64,000 bases of DNA from Derxia gummosa DSM 723. Lineage in GTDB: Bacteria; Pseudomonadota; Gammaproteobacteria; Burkholderiales; Burkholderiaceae_E. This document shows, piece by piece, positions 56,056 to 64,000 of this stretch. A model generated the notes under the pieces. It had not been told where the DNA came from. It was given only the letters and a program-made list of their open reading frames with translations, and ran no database searches. The translations under genes were made by a program, and so were the position numbers. Positions within the stretch are counted from its first letter, which is position 1; each line of letters opens with the position of its first letter. The stretch covers positions 62,001 through 126,000 of the forward strand of contig NZ_KI519499.1 of the NCBI RefSeq assembly GCF_000482785.1. Reading direction: 5' to 3'.

Positions 56056-58479
56056 ATGGACGACGATCGGGTGAGTGTCATTCCGGAGCCGCAAGGCGCC
56101 GAACCCGCTCGCACGCCCCTGCCCGCCGGAGGCCGGCAGCCCGAACGGGCAGCGGGCACACCCGCGCCGACAAGCCCGCTGCGCGCGACCCTGCCGTCGA
56201 TCACCAGCCATCTCACGCGGGTGATGGCCCAGTCGGTCGCCGACGATGCGCCCGATGAAGCAGGCGACGCCCAAGCGCCATCGGGCAAGCCGCGCAAACC
56301 CCGGACACCGGCGCCCGCCGCCGAAGCACCACGCGAGGAAATCCGCTCGGTGGCGAGCTTCGCGCCCTTGGCCGAGACCTTGGCCAGCTATCTGTCCGAC
56401 ACCGATGTCGCCAAGGTACGCGAGGCCTACCGCTTCGCCGACGAGGCCCATCTGGGCCAATTCCGGCAGAGCGGCGAACCCTACATCTCCCACCCGATCG
56501 CGGTGGCGGAACTCTGCTCGCAATGGAAGCTAGATGCGCAGGCGATGATCGCCGCGCTCCTGCATGACGTGATCGAGGATCAGGGCGTCACCAAGCAGGA
56601 ACTTGTCGAGCGCTTCGGCGCGCCGGTGGCCGAACTCGTGGATGGGCTGTCCAAGCTCGACCGGCTCAAGTTCGCCAACCAGCAGGACGCCCAAGCTGAG
56701 AACTTCCGCAAGATGATGCTGGCGATGGCGCGGGACGTGCGCGTCATCCTTATCAAGCTGGCCGACCGGCTGCACAACATGCGCACGCTGGGTGCGGTGC
56801 CGTCGCACAAGCAGCGCCGCATCGCGCGCGAGACGCTCGACATCTATGTGCCGATCGCGCACCGGCTGGGCCTGAACGTGATCTTCCACGAGCTTCAGGA
56901 TCTGAGCTTTTCCTACCTCTATCCGATGCGCTACTCGACGCTGCGCAAGGCCGTGCTCGCGGCCCGCGGCAACCGGCGCGAGGTGGTGAACAAGATCCTC
57001 GGCCAGATCACGACCGCCCTGCCCGCCGCCGGCATCGAGGCCCAGGTCTCGGGCCGCGAGAAGAGCCTCTACGGCATCTACCGCAAGATGCGCGACAAGC
57101 ACCTGTCGTTCTCGCAGGTGCTGGATGTGTACGGCTTTCGCGTCGTGGTGCCGAGGCGCGATCAGTGCTATCTCGCGCTGGGCGTGCTGCACGGGCTGTT
57201 CAAGCCGGTGCCGGGCAAGTTCAAGGATCTGATCGCGGTGCCCAAGTTCAACGGCTACCAGTCGTTGCACACGACGCTGGTGGGTCCGTTCGGCACGCCG
57301 GTCGAGTTCCAGATCCGCACCGAGGAGATGCATCACGTCGCCGAGTCGGGCGTCGCGGCGCACTGGCTCTACAAGGACGAGAAGGCGAGCGTCACCGAAC
57401 TCCAGCAGCGCACCCACACTTGGCTGCAATCGCTCATCGAGGTGCAGAACCAGACCGGCGACGCGGGCGAGTTCTTCGAACATGTGAAGGTCGATCTGTT
57501 TCCGGACTCGGTCTACGTGTTCACGCCCAAGAGCAAGATCATCTCGCTGCCGCGCGGCGCGACGCCGCTCGATTTCGCCTACCAGATCCACACCGACATC
57601 GGAAACAGCGCGGTCGGTGCGCGTGTCAACGGCCTGCCCGTCAGCCTGCGCACCGAGCTGCACAGCGGCGACATCGTCGAGGTGGAAACCGATCCGCACG
57701 GCCGGCCCAATCCCAACTGGCTCGGTTTCGTCCGCACGGCACGGGCGCGCTTCGAGATCCGGCATGCGCTGCGCACGACCAACCTGGCCGATTCGATCGC
57801 GCTGGGCGAAAGCCTGCTGCGCCAGGCGCTGGTCGCGCTCGAAGTCGATCCGCGCTCGCTGCAACCGGCGAGCTACGACAAGCTCGTGCGCACGCTCGGC
57901 GCGAAGTCGGTGGACGAGGTGCATGCCGACATCGGCCTCGGCCGGCGCATCGCGGCGGTGGTCGCACGCCGGCTGCTGATCGCCACCGAGGGGCCGACGG
58001 TGCGCAGCGGCGTCGATTCCGACGGCGCGCGCATCCTCATCCACGGCACCGAAGGCATGGCGATCCAGCTCGCGCCGTGCTGCGCGCCGATCCCGGGCGA
58101 CGCGCTGGCCGGCTATCTGCGCAAGGGCCATGGCCTCGTCGTGCACACACGCGATTGCGAGCAGGCACGGCGCCTGCGCCAGAAGGACCCCGAGCGCTGG
58201 CTCGATGACGTAGCCTGGGCCGACGATGTGCAGCGAGCCTTCGACGCGCGCATCCACATCCAGGCCGCCAATGAGCGCGGCGTGCTCGGCCGCATCGCGG
58301 CAGAGATCGCCAGCAGCGACGCCAACATCAACCGCGTCTCGACCGACGACATGCAGCTCGACGGCTCCATCGTGGTTGACGCGACCGTGCAGGTCACGAA
58401 TCGCGACCACCTCGCCCAGGTGATGCGCAACCTGCGCCGGCTGCCCGAGGTCAGGCGCATCGGCCGCGCGCGCGGCTGA
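56056..58479 (+). CDS. spoT: Bifunctional (p)ppGpp synthetase/hydrolase SpoT
   Basis: An 807-residue RelA/SpoT homologue that makes and degrades (p)ppGpp in the stringent response. A poorly conserved Pro/Ala-rich N-terminal extension (about 1-95) precedes the HD hydrolase domain (LLHDVIEDQ near residue 172), the synthetase domain (GREKSLYGIYRKMRDK, YGFRVVV), a TGS domain (VYVFTPKSKIISLPRGATPLDFAY) and a C-terminal ACT domain. An intact HD site favours the bifunctional SpoT type over RelA. GGAGG precedes the ATG. Confidence 0.94.
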   Translation: MDDDRVSVIPEPQGAEPARTPLPAGGRQPERAAGTPAPTSPLRATLPSITSHLTRVMAQSVADDAPDEAGDAQAPSGKPRKPRTPAPAAEAPREEIRSVASFAPLAETLASYLSDTDVAKVREAYRFADEAHLGQFRQSGEPYISHPIAVAELCSQWKLDAQAMIAALLHDVIEDQGVTKQELVERFGAPVAELVDGLSKLDRLKFANQQDAQAENFRKMMLAMARDVRVILIKLADRLHNMRTLGAVPSHKQRRIARETLDIYVPIAHRLGLNVIFHELQDLSFSYLYPMRYSTLRKAVLAARGNRREVVNKILGQITTALPAAGIEAQVSGREKSLYGIYRKMRDKHLSFSQVLDVYGFRVVVPRRDQCYLALGVLHGLFKPVPGKFKDLIAVPKFNGYQSLHTTLVGPFGTPVEFQIRTEEMHHVAESGVAAHWLYKDEKASVTELQQRTHTWLQSLIEVQNQTGDAGEFFEHVKVDLFPDSVYVFTPKSKIISLPRGATPLDFAYQIHTDIGNSAVGARVNGLPVSLRTELHSGDIVEVETDPHGRPNPNWLGFVRTARARFEIRHALRTTNLADSIALGESLLRQALVALEVDPRSLQPASYDKLVRTLGAKSVDEVHADIGLGRRIAAVVARRLLIATEGPTVRSGVDSDGARILIHGTEGMAIQLAPCCAPIPGDALAGYLRKGHGLVVHTRDCEQARRLRQKDPERWLDDVAWADDVQRAFDARIHIQAANERGVLGRIAAEIASSDANINRVSTDDMQLDGSIVVDATVQVTNRDHLAQVMRNLRRLPEVRRIGRARG

Positions 58480-58600
58480 AGGCAGCGATCGGGCCGGGCC
58501 GATCTGACAGCGCAACCCCTGTCCTCAGCCTGGTCGCCGCCGGTCGTCAGGACGGGCACCGCCCCGACCGCTCGACGCCCGGGCGCGCGCCTTCGCCGGT

Positions 58601-59170
58601 TCAGTCGCGCGCCGGCTCGAAAGGCTGGTAGCGGATCTCGATCACCTCAAGCTCGTCCACGCCGGCTGGCGTGCGCAGCGTCACCACATCGCCTTCGCGC
58701 GACTTGGTGAGCGCACGCGCGACGGGCGAGATCCAGCTGATCGCGCCATTGGCCGGATCGACCTCGTCCATGCCGACGATCGTGACCGTGTGCTCGACGC
58801 CACGCGAATCGGCATAGGTCACGGTCGCGCCGAAGAACACCTGATCGATGTTCTCCTGCCGCATCGGATCGACCACCTCCGCGAAATCAAGGCGCTTGGT
58901 GATGAAGCGGATGCGCCGGTCGATCTCGCGCAGCCGCTTCTTGCCGTAGAGGTAGTCGCCGTTTTCCGAACGGTCGCCGTTGCTGGCGGCCCAGGACACG
59001 ATGTTCACCACCTCGGGCCGCTGGCGGTCGATGAGGTCGAGCAACTCGGTCTTGAGCCGCAAGTGGCCGGCGGGCGTGATGTAGTTCTTCGCGCCGGCCG
59101 GGATCGCGGGCATCTCGGGCAGGTCGTCATCGTCGTCCTGCCCGCCCTCCTTCACGAAGGCCTTGCTCAT
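58601..59170 (-). CDS. greB: Transcription elongation factor GreB
   Basis: A 189-residue factor that stimulates RNA cleavage in backtracked RNA polymerase. NYITPAGHLRLKTELLDL begins the coiled-coil domain; VSWAASNGDRSENGDYLYGKKRLREIDRRI is the GreB signature with acidic tip residues; FKBP-like C-terminal domain follows. The N-terminus carries an acidic run (QDDDDDLPEMP) before the core. It is convergent with spoT; the start overlaps the YecA-like gene end. Confidence 0.95.
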   Translation of the reverse strand: MSKAFVKEGGQDDDDDLPEMPAIPAGAKNYITPAGHLRLKTELLDLIDRQRPEVVNIVSWAASNGDRSENGDYLYGKKRLREIDRRIRFITKRLDFAEVVDPMRQENIDQVFFGATVTYADSRGVEHTVTIVGMDEVDPANGAISWISPVARALTKSREGDVVTLRTPAGVDELEVIEIRYQPFEPARD

Positions 59171-59171
59171 C

Positions 59172-59939
59172 TCACTGCTCGGCGCCGTGGCACTTCTTGT
59201 ACTTGCGACCGCTGCCGCAGGGGCAGGGATCGTTGCGGCCGGGCTCGTCGGCCTTGCGCACGGTCTTGGGCTTCGCGGCGCGCGTGGCCCAGAAGCGGCG
59301 CAGCGCGTGGGCCGACCAGATGGCGCGGCCGATGTCGAGATCGCGCGTGGCCGGGTCGGTGCGATCGACATGCTCGTGGCCAAGGTCGTCGTCGTCCTCG
59401 GCGGCGTCCTCGCTCATGCCGAGCGCCTCGGGCGAAAGCAGCTCGACGAAGTCGGCAAGGCGGTCTTCAAGATAGGCCGACTCTTCCTCGTCGAGCTGCT
59501 CGAACACCTCGTCTTCCCACACGTCGTAGGCGGCCAGGAAGCCCTCTGCCCAGTACTCGCCGAGCAGCGGCGCGTCTTCCTCGCCCTCGGCCGGCTCGAA
59601 GATGAGCGGGTCGAGCAGGTCACCGTCCTGGGCGGTGTCGGGATCGTTGGCAAGCGCGGCGGCCACGAGGGCGTGACGGCGGTCGAGCAGCTCGATGAAT
59701 TCGGCGCGCTCCTCGTCGGACTCGAAGGGGATTTCATCTTCGGGATCGATGCCGATGAGGGCGGCGATCCATTCGGACACGTCGATCGTGCTCGGATGGG
59801 CGACGACGCCGGCGATCAGCCCGTCGGTGAATTCGACGTCGGGCGCGTCGAGGCCGCGATCGCGCAGCGTGGCGAGCAGTTCGTCGAGGCGCTGGCAGTC
59901 GGCGTCGGACAGGGGACTGAGCGGGGTGGTGTCGGTCAT
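59172..59939 (-). CDS. YecA/UPF0149 family protein with SEC-C metal-binding motif
   Basis: A 255-residue acidic cytoplasmic protein. An N-terminal YecA-like helical domain ([30 protein letters not shown]) is followed by a highly acidic middle and a C-terminal SEC-C motif, [15 protein letters not shown], which binds zinc as in SecA. Function unknown; the SEC-C motif suggests ribosome or chaperone contact. It ends 1 bp before greB starts, so the two are co-transcribed. Confidence 0.88.
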   Translation of the reverse strand: MTDTTPLSPLSDADCQRLDELLATLRDRGLDAPDVEFTDGLIAGVVAHPSTIDVSEWIAALIGIDPEDEIPFESDEERAEFIELLDRRHALVAAALANDPDTAQDGDLLDPLIFEPAEGEEDAPLLGEYWAEGFLAAYDVWEDEVFEQLDEEESAYLEDRLADFVELLSPEALGMSEDAAEDDDDLGHEHVDRTDPATRDLDIGRAIWSAHALRRFWATRAAKPKTVRKADEPGRNDPCPCGSGRKYKKCHGAEQ

Positions 59940-60057
59940 GAAGCGGTCTCGCTGGGGCAAACGCGGATTATCGCAGGGCGGCACCTCGCCTCGACCGGGT
60001 GGCAAGCGCCCCGGTGCGGGCGACAGTCGATGATCGGCGCCGACAACGCCAGTCAGC

Positions 60058-60393
60058 TCAGACCGGGACTGCCAGCATCTCGCGGCAGGCACTGGCGCAA
60101 TCGCGGCAAGCCTTGGCGCAGCGCTGACAATGGTCCATCGGGTGCTGTCCGCACTCGTCGGCGCAGGCCGCGCAGATCGTGGCGCAGAGTTCGCAGATGA
60201 TGTCGATCTGGCTGCTGCCGCGCGCCATCGCGGCGGAGGCGAGTCGGCAGATGGCGGCGCAGTCGATGTCGAGTGCGATGCAGGCGGCCATCGGCTTCGG
60301 GTCGTCCTCGGCCAGGCAGGCGATCGCGCAGAGGTCGCAGGCGCGGGCGCAGTCGTCGCAGGCGTCGGCGCAGTTGATGAGGGTCGGGTCCAT
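60058..60393 (-). CDS. Four-helix bundle copper-storage-like protein (Csp3/DUF326-like)
   Basis: A 111-residue protein with 19 Cys residues spaced CxxxC or CxxC along predicted helices ([33 protein letters not shown]). This pattern fits the Csp copper-storage four-helix bundles, which bind many Cu(I) inside a bundle core. No signal peptide, so a cytosolic Csp3-like type. GGAGAT precedes the ATG but is buried in a hairpin at 60398-60443. It is monocistronic and far from other copper genes in this window. Copper binding is inferred from the family, not seen. Confidence 0.85.
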   Translation of the reverse strand: MDPTLINCADACDDCARACDLCAIACLAEDDPKPMAACIALDIDCAAICRLASAAMARGSSQIDIICELCATICAACADECGQHPMDHCQRCAKACRDCASACREMLAVPV

Positions 60394-60397
60394 GCAT

Positions 60398-60443
60398 ATC
60401 TCCGTCGAAAGCGGGCGCCGGACAGGCGCCCTCCGACGGAGAT
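60398..60443 (-). promoter_or_regulatory. RBS-sequestering hairpin in the leader of the copper-storage-like gene
   Basis: On the minus-strand mRNA a perfect 10-bp outer stem (60443-60434 with 60407-60398) and a 7-bp inner stem (60431-60425 with 60419-60413) form just before the ATG. The 3' arm of the outer stem contains GGAGAT, the ribosome binding site of the gene. Confidence 0.65.
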
Positions 60444-60621
60444 GGGCAACGGGCGTTCCGGCGACCGTCGAGACGGAATGCGACGGGAAGCCACCGTCGC
60501 AATGCGCAGTTATTGCGCTGCGCGCGCAGGAATTGCCGATGGCACCGGCGGCGCGCGATGCCCCGGAAACGTCGCGGCACAAGGCGCGCCACGACGGATG
60601 CCGAGCGCGCGGCGCCGGCCG

Positions 60622-60927
60622 TCAGACCTGCATGTTCATGATTTCGCTGTAGGCCTGCACCAGCTTGTTGCGGGTCTGGAGCAGGCTCTGGAAGCCGAGC
60701 GTCGCCTTGTTCATCGCGAGCATCGTGTCTTCGAGGCCGACCTTCGGGTCTTCCATCTGGAAGCGCTTCTGCATGTCGGCGGCGCCGGCCTGGGCCGCGC
60801 TCACGTCCTTGAGCGCGGCGGCCATCGCCGCACCGAAGCCGCCGCCCGCGTCGCTGCCGGCGGCCGGGCGCGCGCGGACGGTCTCGATCTGGGACAGCAG
60901 GCTTTCTACGGGGCGTATCGAATCCAT
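60622..60927 (-). CDS. fliE: Flagellar hook-basal body protein FliE
   Basis: A 101-residue adaptor between the MS ring and the rod. The C-terminal LEDTMLAMNKATLGFQSLLQTRNKLVQAYSEIMNMQV is diagnostic; the N-terminus is the usual variable Ala/Gly-rich region. It is divergent from fliF-fliG-fliH, as in many betaproteobacteria; 187 bp separate them and hold a short stem-loop (60975-60994) followed by TTTT. Confidence 0.95.
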   Translation of the reverse strand: MDSIRPVESLLSQIETVRARPAAGSDAGGGFGAAMAAALKDVSAAQAGAADMQKRFQMEDPKVGLEDTMLAMNKATLGFQSLLQTRNKLVQAYSEIMNMQV

Positions 60928-61114
60928 GGCGGCTCCATTGCGGATGACCGGACTCTAGGCGCAACGCGGCAAGCGCTCGCGCCCGAAAGCGAGCTTTTCC
61001 GCCCCCTTATCTGCCTTTGGTCGCGCGACCCGGTTTCGATAATCGGCTCACGCGTCTGCCCGTTGACGGCCGGCGCGCAAGAAAACTTGAGCCTTTCATC
61101 GGAAGAACCGCCCC

Positions 61115-62851
61115 ATGGCCGACAGTCTCGTAGCTACCGCCGACGACGCGCCGGACCTGCCCGTCCCCGCCAAGCCCCAGACGCCGCTGGAGCGCCTGCG
61201 CGCCGCGCCGCCCAAGACCAAGATGCTGCTCGGCGGCGGCAGCGCCGCGCTGGTGGCGCTCGCGGTCGCGGCCGTGCTGTGGAACCGCCCGCCCGACTAC
61301 GCGGTGCTGTATTCCAACCTCGGCGACAAGGACGGCGGCGCCGTCGTGGGCGCCCTGTCGCAGATGAACGTGCCCTATCGCACCGAGGGCAACGGCGTGA
61401 TCTACGTGCCGCGCGAGAAGGTGGCGGACCTGCGCATGCGGCTCGCAAGCCAGGGCGTCGTGCACGGCGGCAACATCGGCTTCGAGCTGATGGACGGCCA
61501 GAAGCTCGGCGCCACCCAGTTCCAGGAGCAGATGAGCTACCAGCGCGCGCTGGCCGGCGAGCTGGAGCGCTCGATCCAGACCGTCAACGGCGTGCAGTCG
61601 GCCCGCGTGCTCATCGCCATTCCCAAGCCGAGCGTGTTCGTGCGCGAGGAGCTGAAGCCGACCGCGAGCGTGATGGTCACGCTCATGCCGGGCCGCTCGC
61701 TCGACGAGACGCAGGTCGCGGGCATCGCAGGCCTCGTGGCCTCGGCCGTGCCCGAGCTGTCGGCGCGCGACGTGAAGATCGTTGACCAGACCGGCAAGGT
61801 GCTCCAGCGCCCGGAGGACAACACCTCCACGCTCAACCGCCACCAGCTCGAATACGTCAACCGCATCGAAGAACAGACGATCAAGCGGATCAACGACATC
61901 CTCGAACCGATCGTCGGGCCGGACAACTTCCGCGTGCAGGTGACGGCCGACATCGACTTCAACCAGCAGGAACAGACGGCCGAGACCTACAAGCCGAACC
62001 AGGATCCGAAGGACGGCACGGTCCGCAGCATCCAGACCGTCGACGCGTCGAGCAAGACGACCGCCGAGGGCGGCGTGCCGGGCTCGCTCACCAACCAGCC
62101 CGCCGCCGCGCCTACCGCGCCGATCGGCCAGGGCGCCAATCCGCCCGCCGCCCAGGCCGCCGGCGCGAATGCCGGCCCGACCGAATCGCGCAAGGAATCC
62201 ACCATCAACTACGAGGTGGACAAGCAGGTGCGCGTGGTCCGCATGGCCACCGGCAGCATCCGCCGCCTGACCGCCGCCGTCGTGCTCAACCACCGCACGC
62301 TCAAGAACCCGCCCGAAGGCGTGCAGCCCACGCAGGCGCTCACGCCCCAGGAGCTGGAGCAGATCAACTCGCTGGTGCGCGAGGCAATGGGCTTCAACAA
62401 GGAGCGCGGCGATTCGCTGTCGGTGTCGAACGTGCCGTTCTCGGCGCCCGACGCGCCGGTCGCGCCCGAGCTGCCGATCTGGAAGGACCCGGCCACGCTC
62501 GCGCTGCTGAAGGAGTTCGCGCCCTACATCGCGCTGCTGATGCTGGCGCTGATCGTGGTGTTCGGCATGGTCCGCCCGGCGATCCGCTCGCTCAATCCGC
62601 CGCCGCCGGACGAGAAGGACGACGACGTGCCGGTACCCATCGCGCTCAACCCCGACGGCACGCCGGCCGTGCCCGGCGGCTTCGAGGCGGTGGTCGGCCC
62701 CGACGGCGAGGAGCTGGAAGCGCTGCCGCCCCCGCCGCCGCCCAAGCCGGTACCCGATCCCAAGCTCATCGAAGACATCTGCGTCGTGGCCCGCAACGAT
62801 CCGAAGGCCGTGGCCAACGTGATCAAGCGCTGGATCAACCGCGACGCCTGA
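61115..62851 (+). CDS. fliF: Flagellar MS-ring protein FliF
   Basis: A 578-residue MS-ring subunit of the flagellar base. Membrane helix 1 about 37-57, the YscJ-like periplasmic domain (YAVLYSNLGDKDGGAVVGAL; SYQRALAGELERSIQTVNGVQSARV), a variable linker, helix 2 (APYIALLMLALIVVFGMV, about 469-487) and a cytoplasmic tail that binds FliG. GGAAG precedes the ATG. First gene of fliF-fliG-fliH. Confidence 0.97.
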   Translation: MADSLVATADDAPDLPVPAKPQTPLERLRAAPPKTKMLLGGGSAALVALAVAAVLWNRPPDYAVLYSNLGDKDGGAVVGALSQMNVPYRTEGNGVIYVPREKVADLRMRLASQGVVHGGNIGFELMDGQKLGATQFQEQMSYQRALAGELERSIQTVNGVQSARVLIAIPKPSVFVREELKPTASVMVTLMPGRSLDETQVAGIAGLVASAVPELSARDVKIVDQTGKVLQRPEDNTSTLNRHQLEYVNRIEEQTIKRINDILEPIVGPDNFRVQVTADIDFNQQEQTAETYKPNQDPKDGTVRSIQTVDASSKTTAEGGVPGSLTNQPAAAPTAPIGQGANPPAAQAAGANAGPTESRKESTINYEVDKQVRVVRMATGSIRRLTAAVVLNHRTLKNPPEGVQPTQALTPQELEQINSLVREAMGFNKERGDSLSVSNVPFSAPDAPVAPELPIWKDPATLALLKEFAPYIALLMLALIVVFGMVRPAIRSLNPPPPDEKDDDVPVPIALNPDGTPAVPGGFEAVVGPDGEELEALPPPPPPKPVPDPKLIEDICVVARNDPKAVANVIKRWINRDA

Positions 62852-62878
62852 CGGCAACGCAAGACGGAGTGATGCCAC

Positions 62879-63883
62879 ATGGCAGCCGAAGAAGACGAAG
62901 GCCTGAGTGAAAGCGCCATCCTGCTGATGACGCTCGGCACCGATGCCGCCGCGGAGGTGTTCAAGCACCTCTCGCCCAAGGAAGTGCAGAAGCTCGGCGA
63001 GACGATGGCCAAGCTGCAGATCGTGCCGAAGGAGCGCGTCGATCTGGTGGTGAAGAAGTTCCACCAGCAGATCGGCCTCGAAGCCTCGCTCGTCGCCGAT
63101 ACCGACAACTTCGTGCGCGAGACGCTGGTCAAGGCGCTCGGCGAGGAGAAGGCCGGCTTCCTGCTCGACCGCATCCTGCAGGGCAAGGACGTGTCGGGCA
63201 TCGAAGGCCTCAAGTGGATGGACGCCTCGACCGTGGCCGAACTCGTGCGCAACGAGCATCCGCAGATCATCGCGTCGATCGTCGTCCACCTGGAGCGCGA
63301 TCACGCGTCGGAGATCCTCAAGCAGCTGCCCGAGCGCACGCGCAACGACGTGATGATGCGGGTCGCCACGCTCGACGGCATCCAGCCGCATGCGCTGCGC
63401 GAGCTGAACGACGTGCTGGCCAAGATGCTGGCCGGCTCCGACAAGATCAAGAAGACCCAGCTCGGCGGCATCCGCGCCGCGGCCGAGATGCTCAACTTCA
63501 TGGGCAGCGCGGCCGAGACGTCGGTGATCCAGAACATCATGGAGAACGACAACGACCTGGCGCAGAAGATCCTCGACGAGATGTTCACCTTCGACAACAT
63601 CCTCGACATCGACGATCGCGGCATCCAGACCATCCTGCGCGAGGTGCAGACCGACTCGCTGGTCGTGGCGCTCAAGGGCACCGACAAGGAGTTGCAGGAA
63701 AAGATCTTCAAGAACATGTCGAAGCGCGCCGCCGAGACGCTGCGCGAGGACCTCGAAAGCAAGGGTCCGGTGCGGCTGTCGGAAGTCGAGGCCGAGCAGA
63801 AGGAAATCCTCAAGATCGTCCGGCGCCTTGCCGACGAAGGTCAGATCCAGCTTGGCGGAGGCGGCGATGACTCATTCGTTTGA
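62879..63883 (+). CDS. fliG: Flagellar motor switch protein FliG
   Basis: A 334-residue switch protein that links the MS ring to torque. Three domains are recognisable: the FliF-binding N-terminal part (SAILLMTLGTDAAAEVFKHL), the middle domain with EHPQIIASIVVHL, and the C-terminal torque domain with TFDNILDIDDRGIQTILREV carrying the charged residues. GGAG lies nine bases before the ATG. It overlaps fliH by 17 bp. Confidence 0.97.
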   Translation: MAAEEDEGLSESAILLMTLGTDAAAEVFKHLSPKEVQKLGETMAKLQIVPKERVDLVVKKFHQQIGLEASLVADTDNFVRETLVKALGEEKAGFLLDRILQGKDVSGIEGLKWMDASTVAELVRNEHPQIIASIVVHLERDHASEILKQLPERTRNDVMMRVATLDGIQPHALRELNDVLAKMLAGSDKIKKTQLGGIRAAAEMLNFMGSAAETSVIQNIMENDNDLAQKILDEMFTFDNILDIDDRGIQTILREVQTDSLVVALKGTDKELQEKIFKNMSKRAAETLREDLESKGPVRLSEVEAEQKEILKIVRRLADEGQIQLGGGGDDSFV

Positions 63884-64000
63884 ACCCATCGTGCCGGCCG
63901 AGGTCGTGGCCCGGGCCGAGGTGATCTCGTCGGAGACGCAGGCGGAAACGCGCATCAAGGTGCAGGCCTGGACGCCCGAAGTGCTCGAAATCCAGACCCT
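63867..64000 (+). CDS. fliH: Flagellar assembly protein FliH, 5' part only
   Basis: The first 44 codons of a frame that overlaps the fliG end and runs off the window. Position after fliG and the start MTHSFEPIVPAEVVARAEV with a Trp-containing stretch (VQAWTPEVLE) fit FliH, the regulator of the FliI export ATPase. GGCGGAGGCGGCG lies just upstream. Identity rests mainly on gene order. Confidence 0.7.
   Translation, partial: MTHSFEPIVPAEVVARAEVISSETQAETRIKVQAWTPEVLEIQT

Noticed and set aside
60975-60998. Stem-loop followed by TTTT in front of fliF
   Set aside because: The stem is only 6 bp and there is no plus-strand gene before it to terminate; an attenuator of fliF cannot be argued from this alone.
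60928-61114. Possible FliA (sigma28) promoter suggested by TTCGATAA before fliF
   Set aside because: No TAAA-type -35 element lies about 15 bases upstream, so the match is only to half the promoter.

Overview
The window is GC-rich and gene-dense, and its content points to a betaproteobacterium of the order Burkholderiales. The evidence is a phasin/PHA-depolymerase/PHA-granule gene set, a 67-residue RpoZ of the betaproteobacterial type, lipoyl-bearing AceF and LpdA, a YicC-Gmk-RpoZ-SpoT block, and tonB-exbB-exbD. The genus cannot be fixed from sequence alone. No rRNA, tRNA, CRISPR array, insertion sequence or phage gene was seen; the window reads as chromosomal core.

Layout. 1-5.6 kb is an iron block: a partial MFS exporter, a Cys-rich small protein, feoB and feoA, then a divergent ChaN-like lipoprotein gene and bacterioferritin; a Fur-box-like site lies between feoA and chaN. 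5.6-9.6 kb holds a class III aminotransferase, a cache-domain histidine kinase and the phasin gene phaP. 9.8-9.9 kb holds a candidate sigma54-driven small RNA. 10-14.5 kb is a tightly packed minus-strand operon: YncE-like propeller, NodB-type deacetylase, fatty acid hydroxylase family protein, EI24 protein and CinA-like protein. 14.7-18.1 kb has an HD-GYP phosphodiesterase and tonB-exbB-exbD behind a second Fur box. 18.2-27.6 kb has hrpA, argA, a NarL-type two-component pair, yggX, phoU and rpiA. 27.9-36.5 kb is the pyruvate dehydrogenase cluster aceE-aceF-(asmA-like)-lpdA, flanked by a FixL/FixJ-like pair. 40-43.6 kb has a PHA-system protein, pncB, fdxA and the intracellular PHB depolymerase phaZ. 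43.7-48.5 kb is nitrogen control: glnA, then a DUF4124 gene with ntrB and ntrC. 48.8-55 kb has a rhodanese, hemW, rdgB, rph, a PP2C phosphatase and a Ser/Thr kinase. 54-58.5 kb is yicC-gmk-rpoZ-spoT. 58.6-60.4 kb has greB, a YecA-like gene and a Cys-rich copper-storage-like protein. The right end enters a flagellar cluster (fliE; fliF-fliG-fliH).

How it fits together. Iron uptake (Feo, TonB/ExbBD), storage (Bfr) and trafficking (YggX) genes are spread over the left third, with Fur-like sites at two of the promoters. Carbon storage (phaP, PHA-system protein, phaZ) sits near pyruvate dehydrogenase and nitrogen control, the inputs that usually set PHA accumulation. The signals I rate most worth testing are the sigma54-type promoter followed by a short terminated transcript after phaP, the hairpin burying the ribosome binding site of the copper-storage-like gene, two NtrC-type sites over the ntrBC promoter, a motif shared by the phaP and phaZ upstream regions, and the uncharacterised five-gene propeller/deacetylase/hydroxylase operon.
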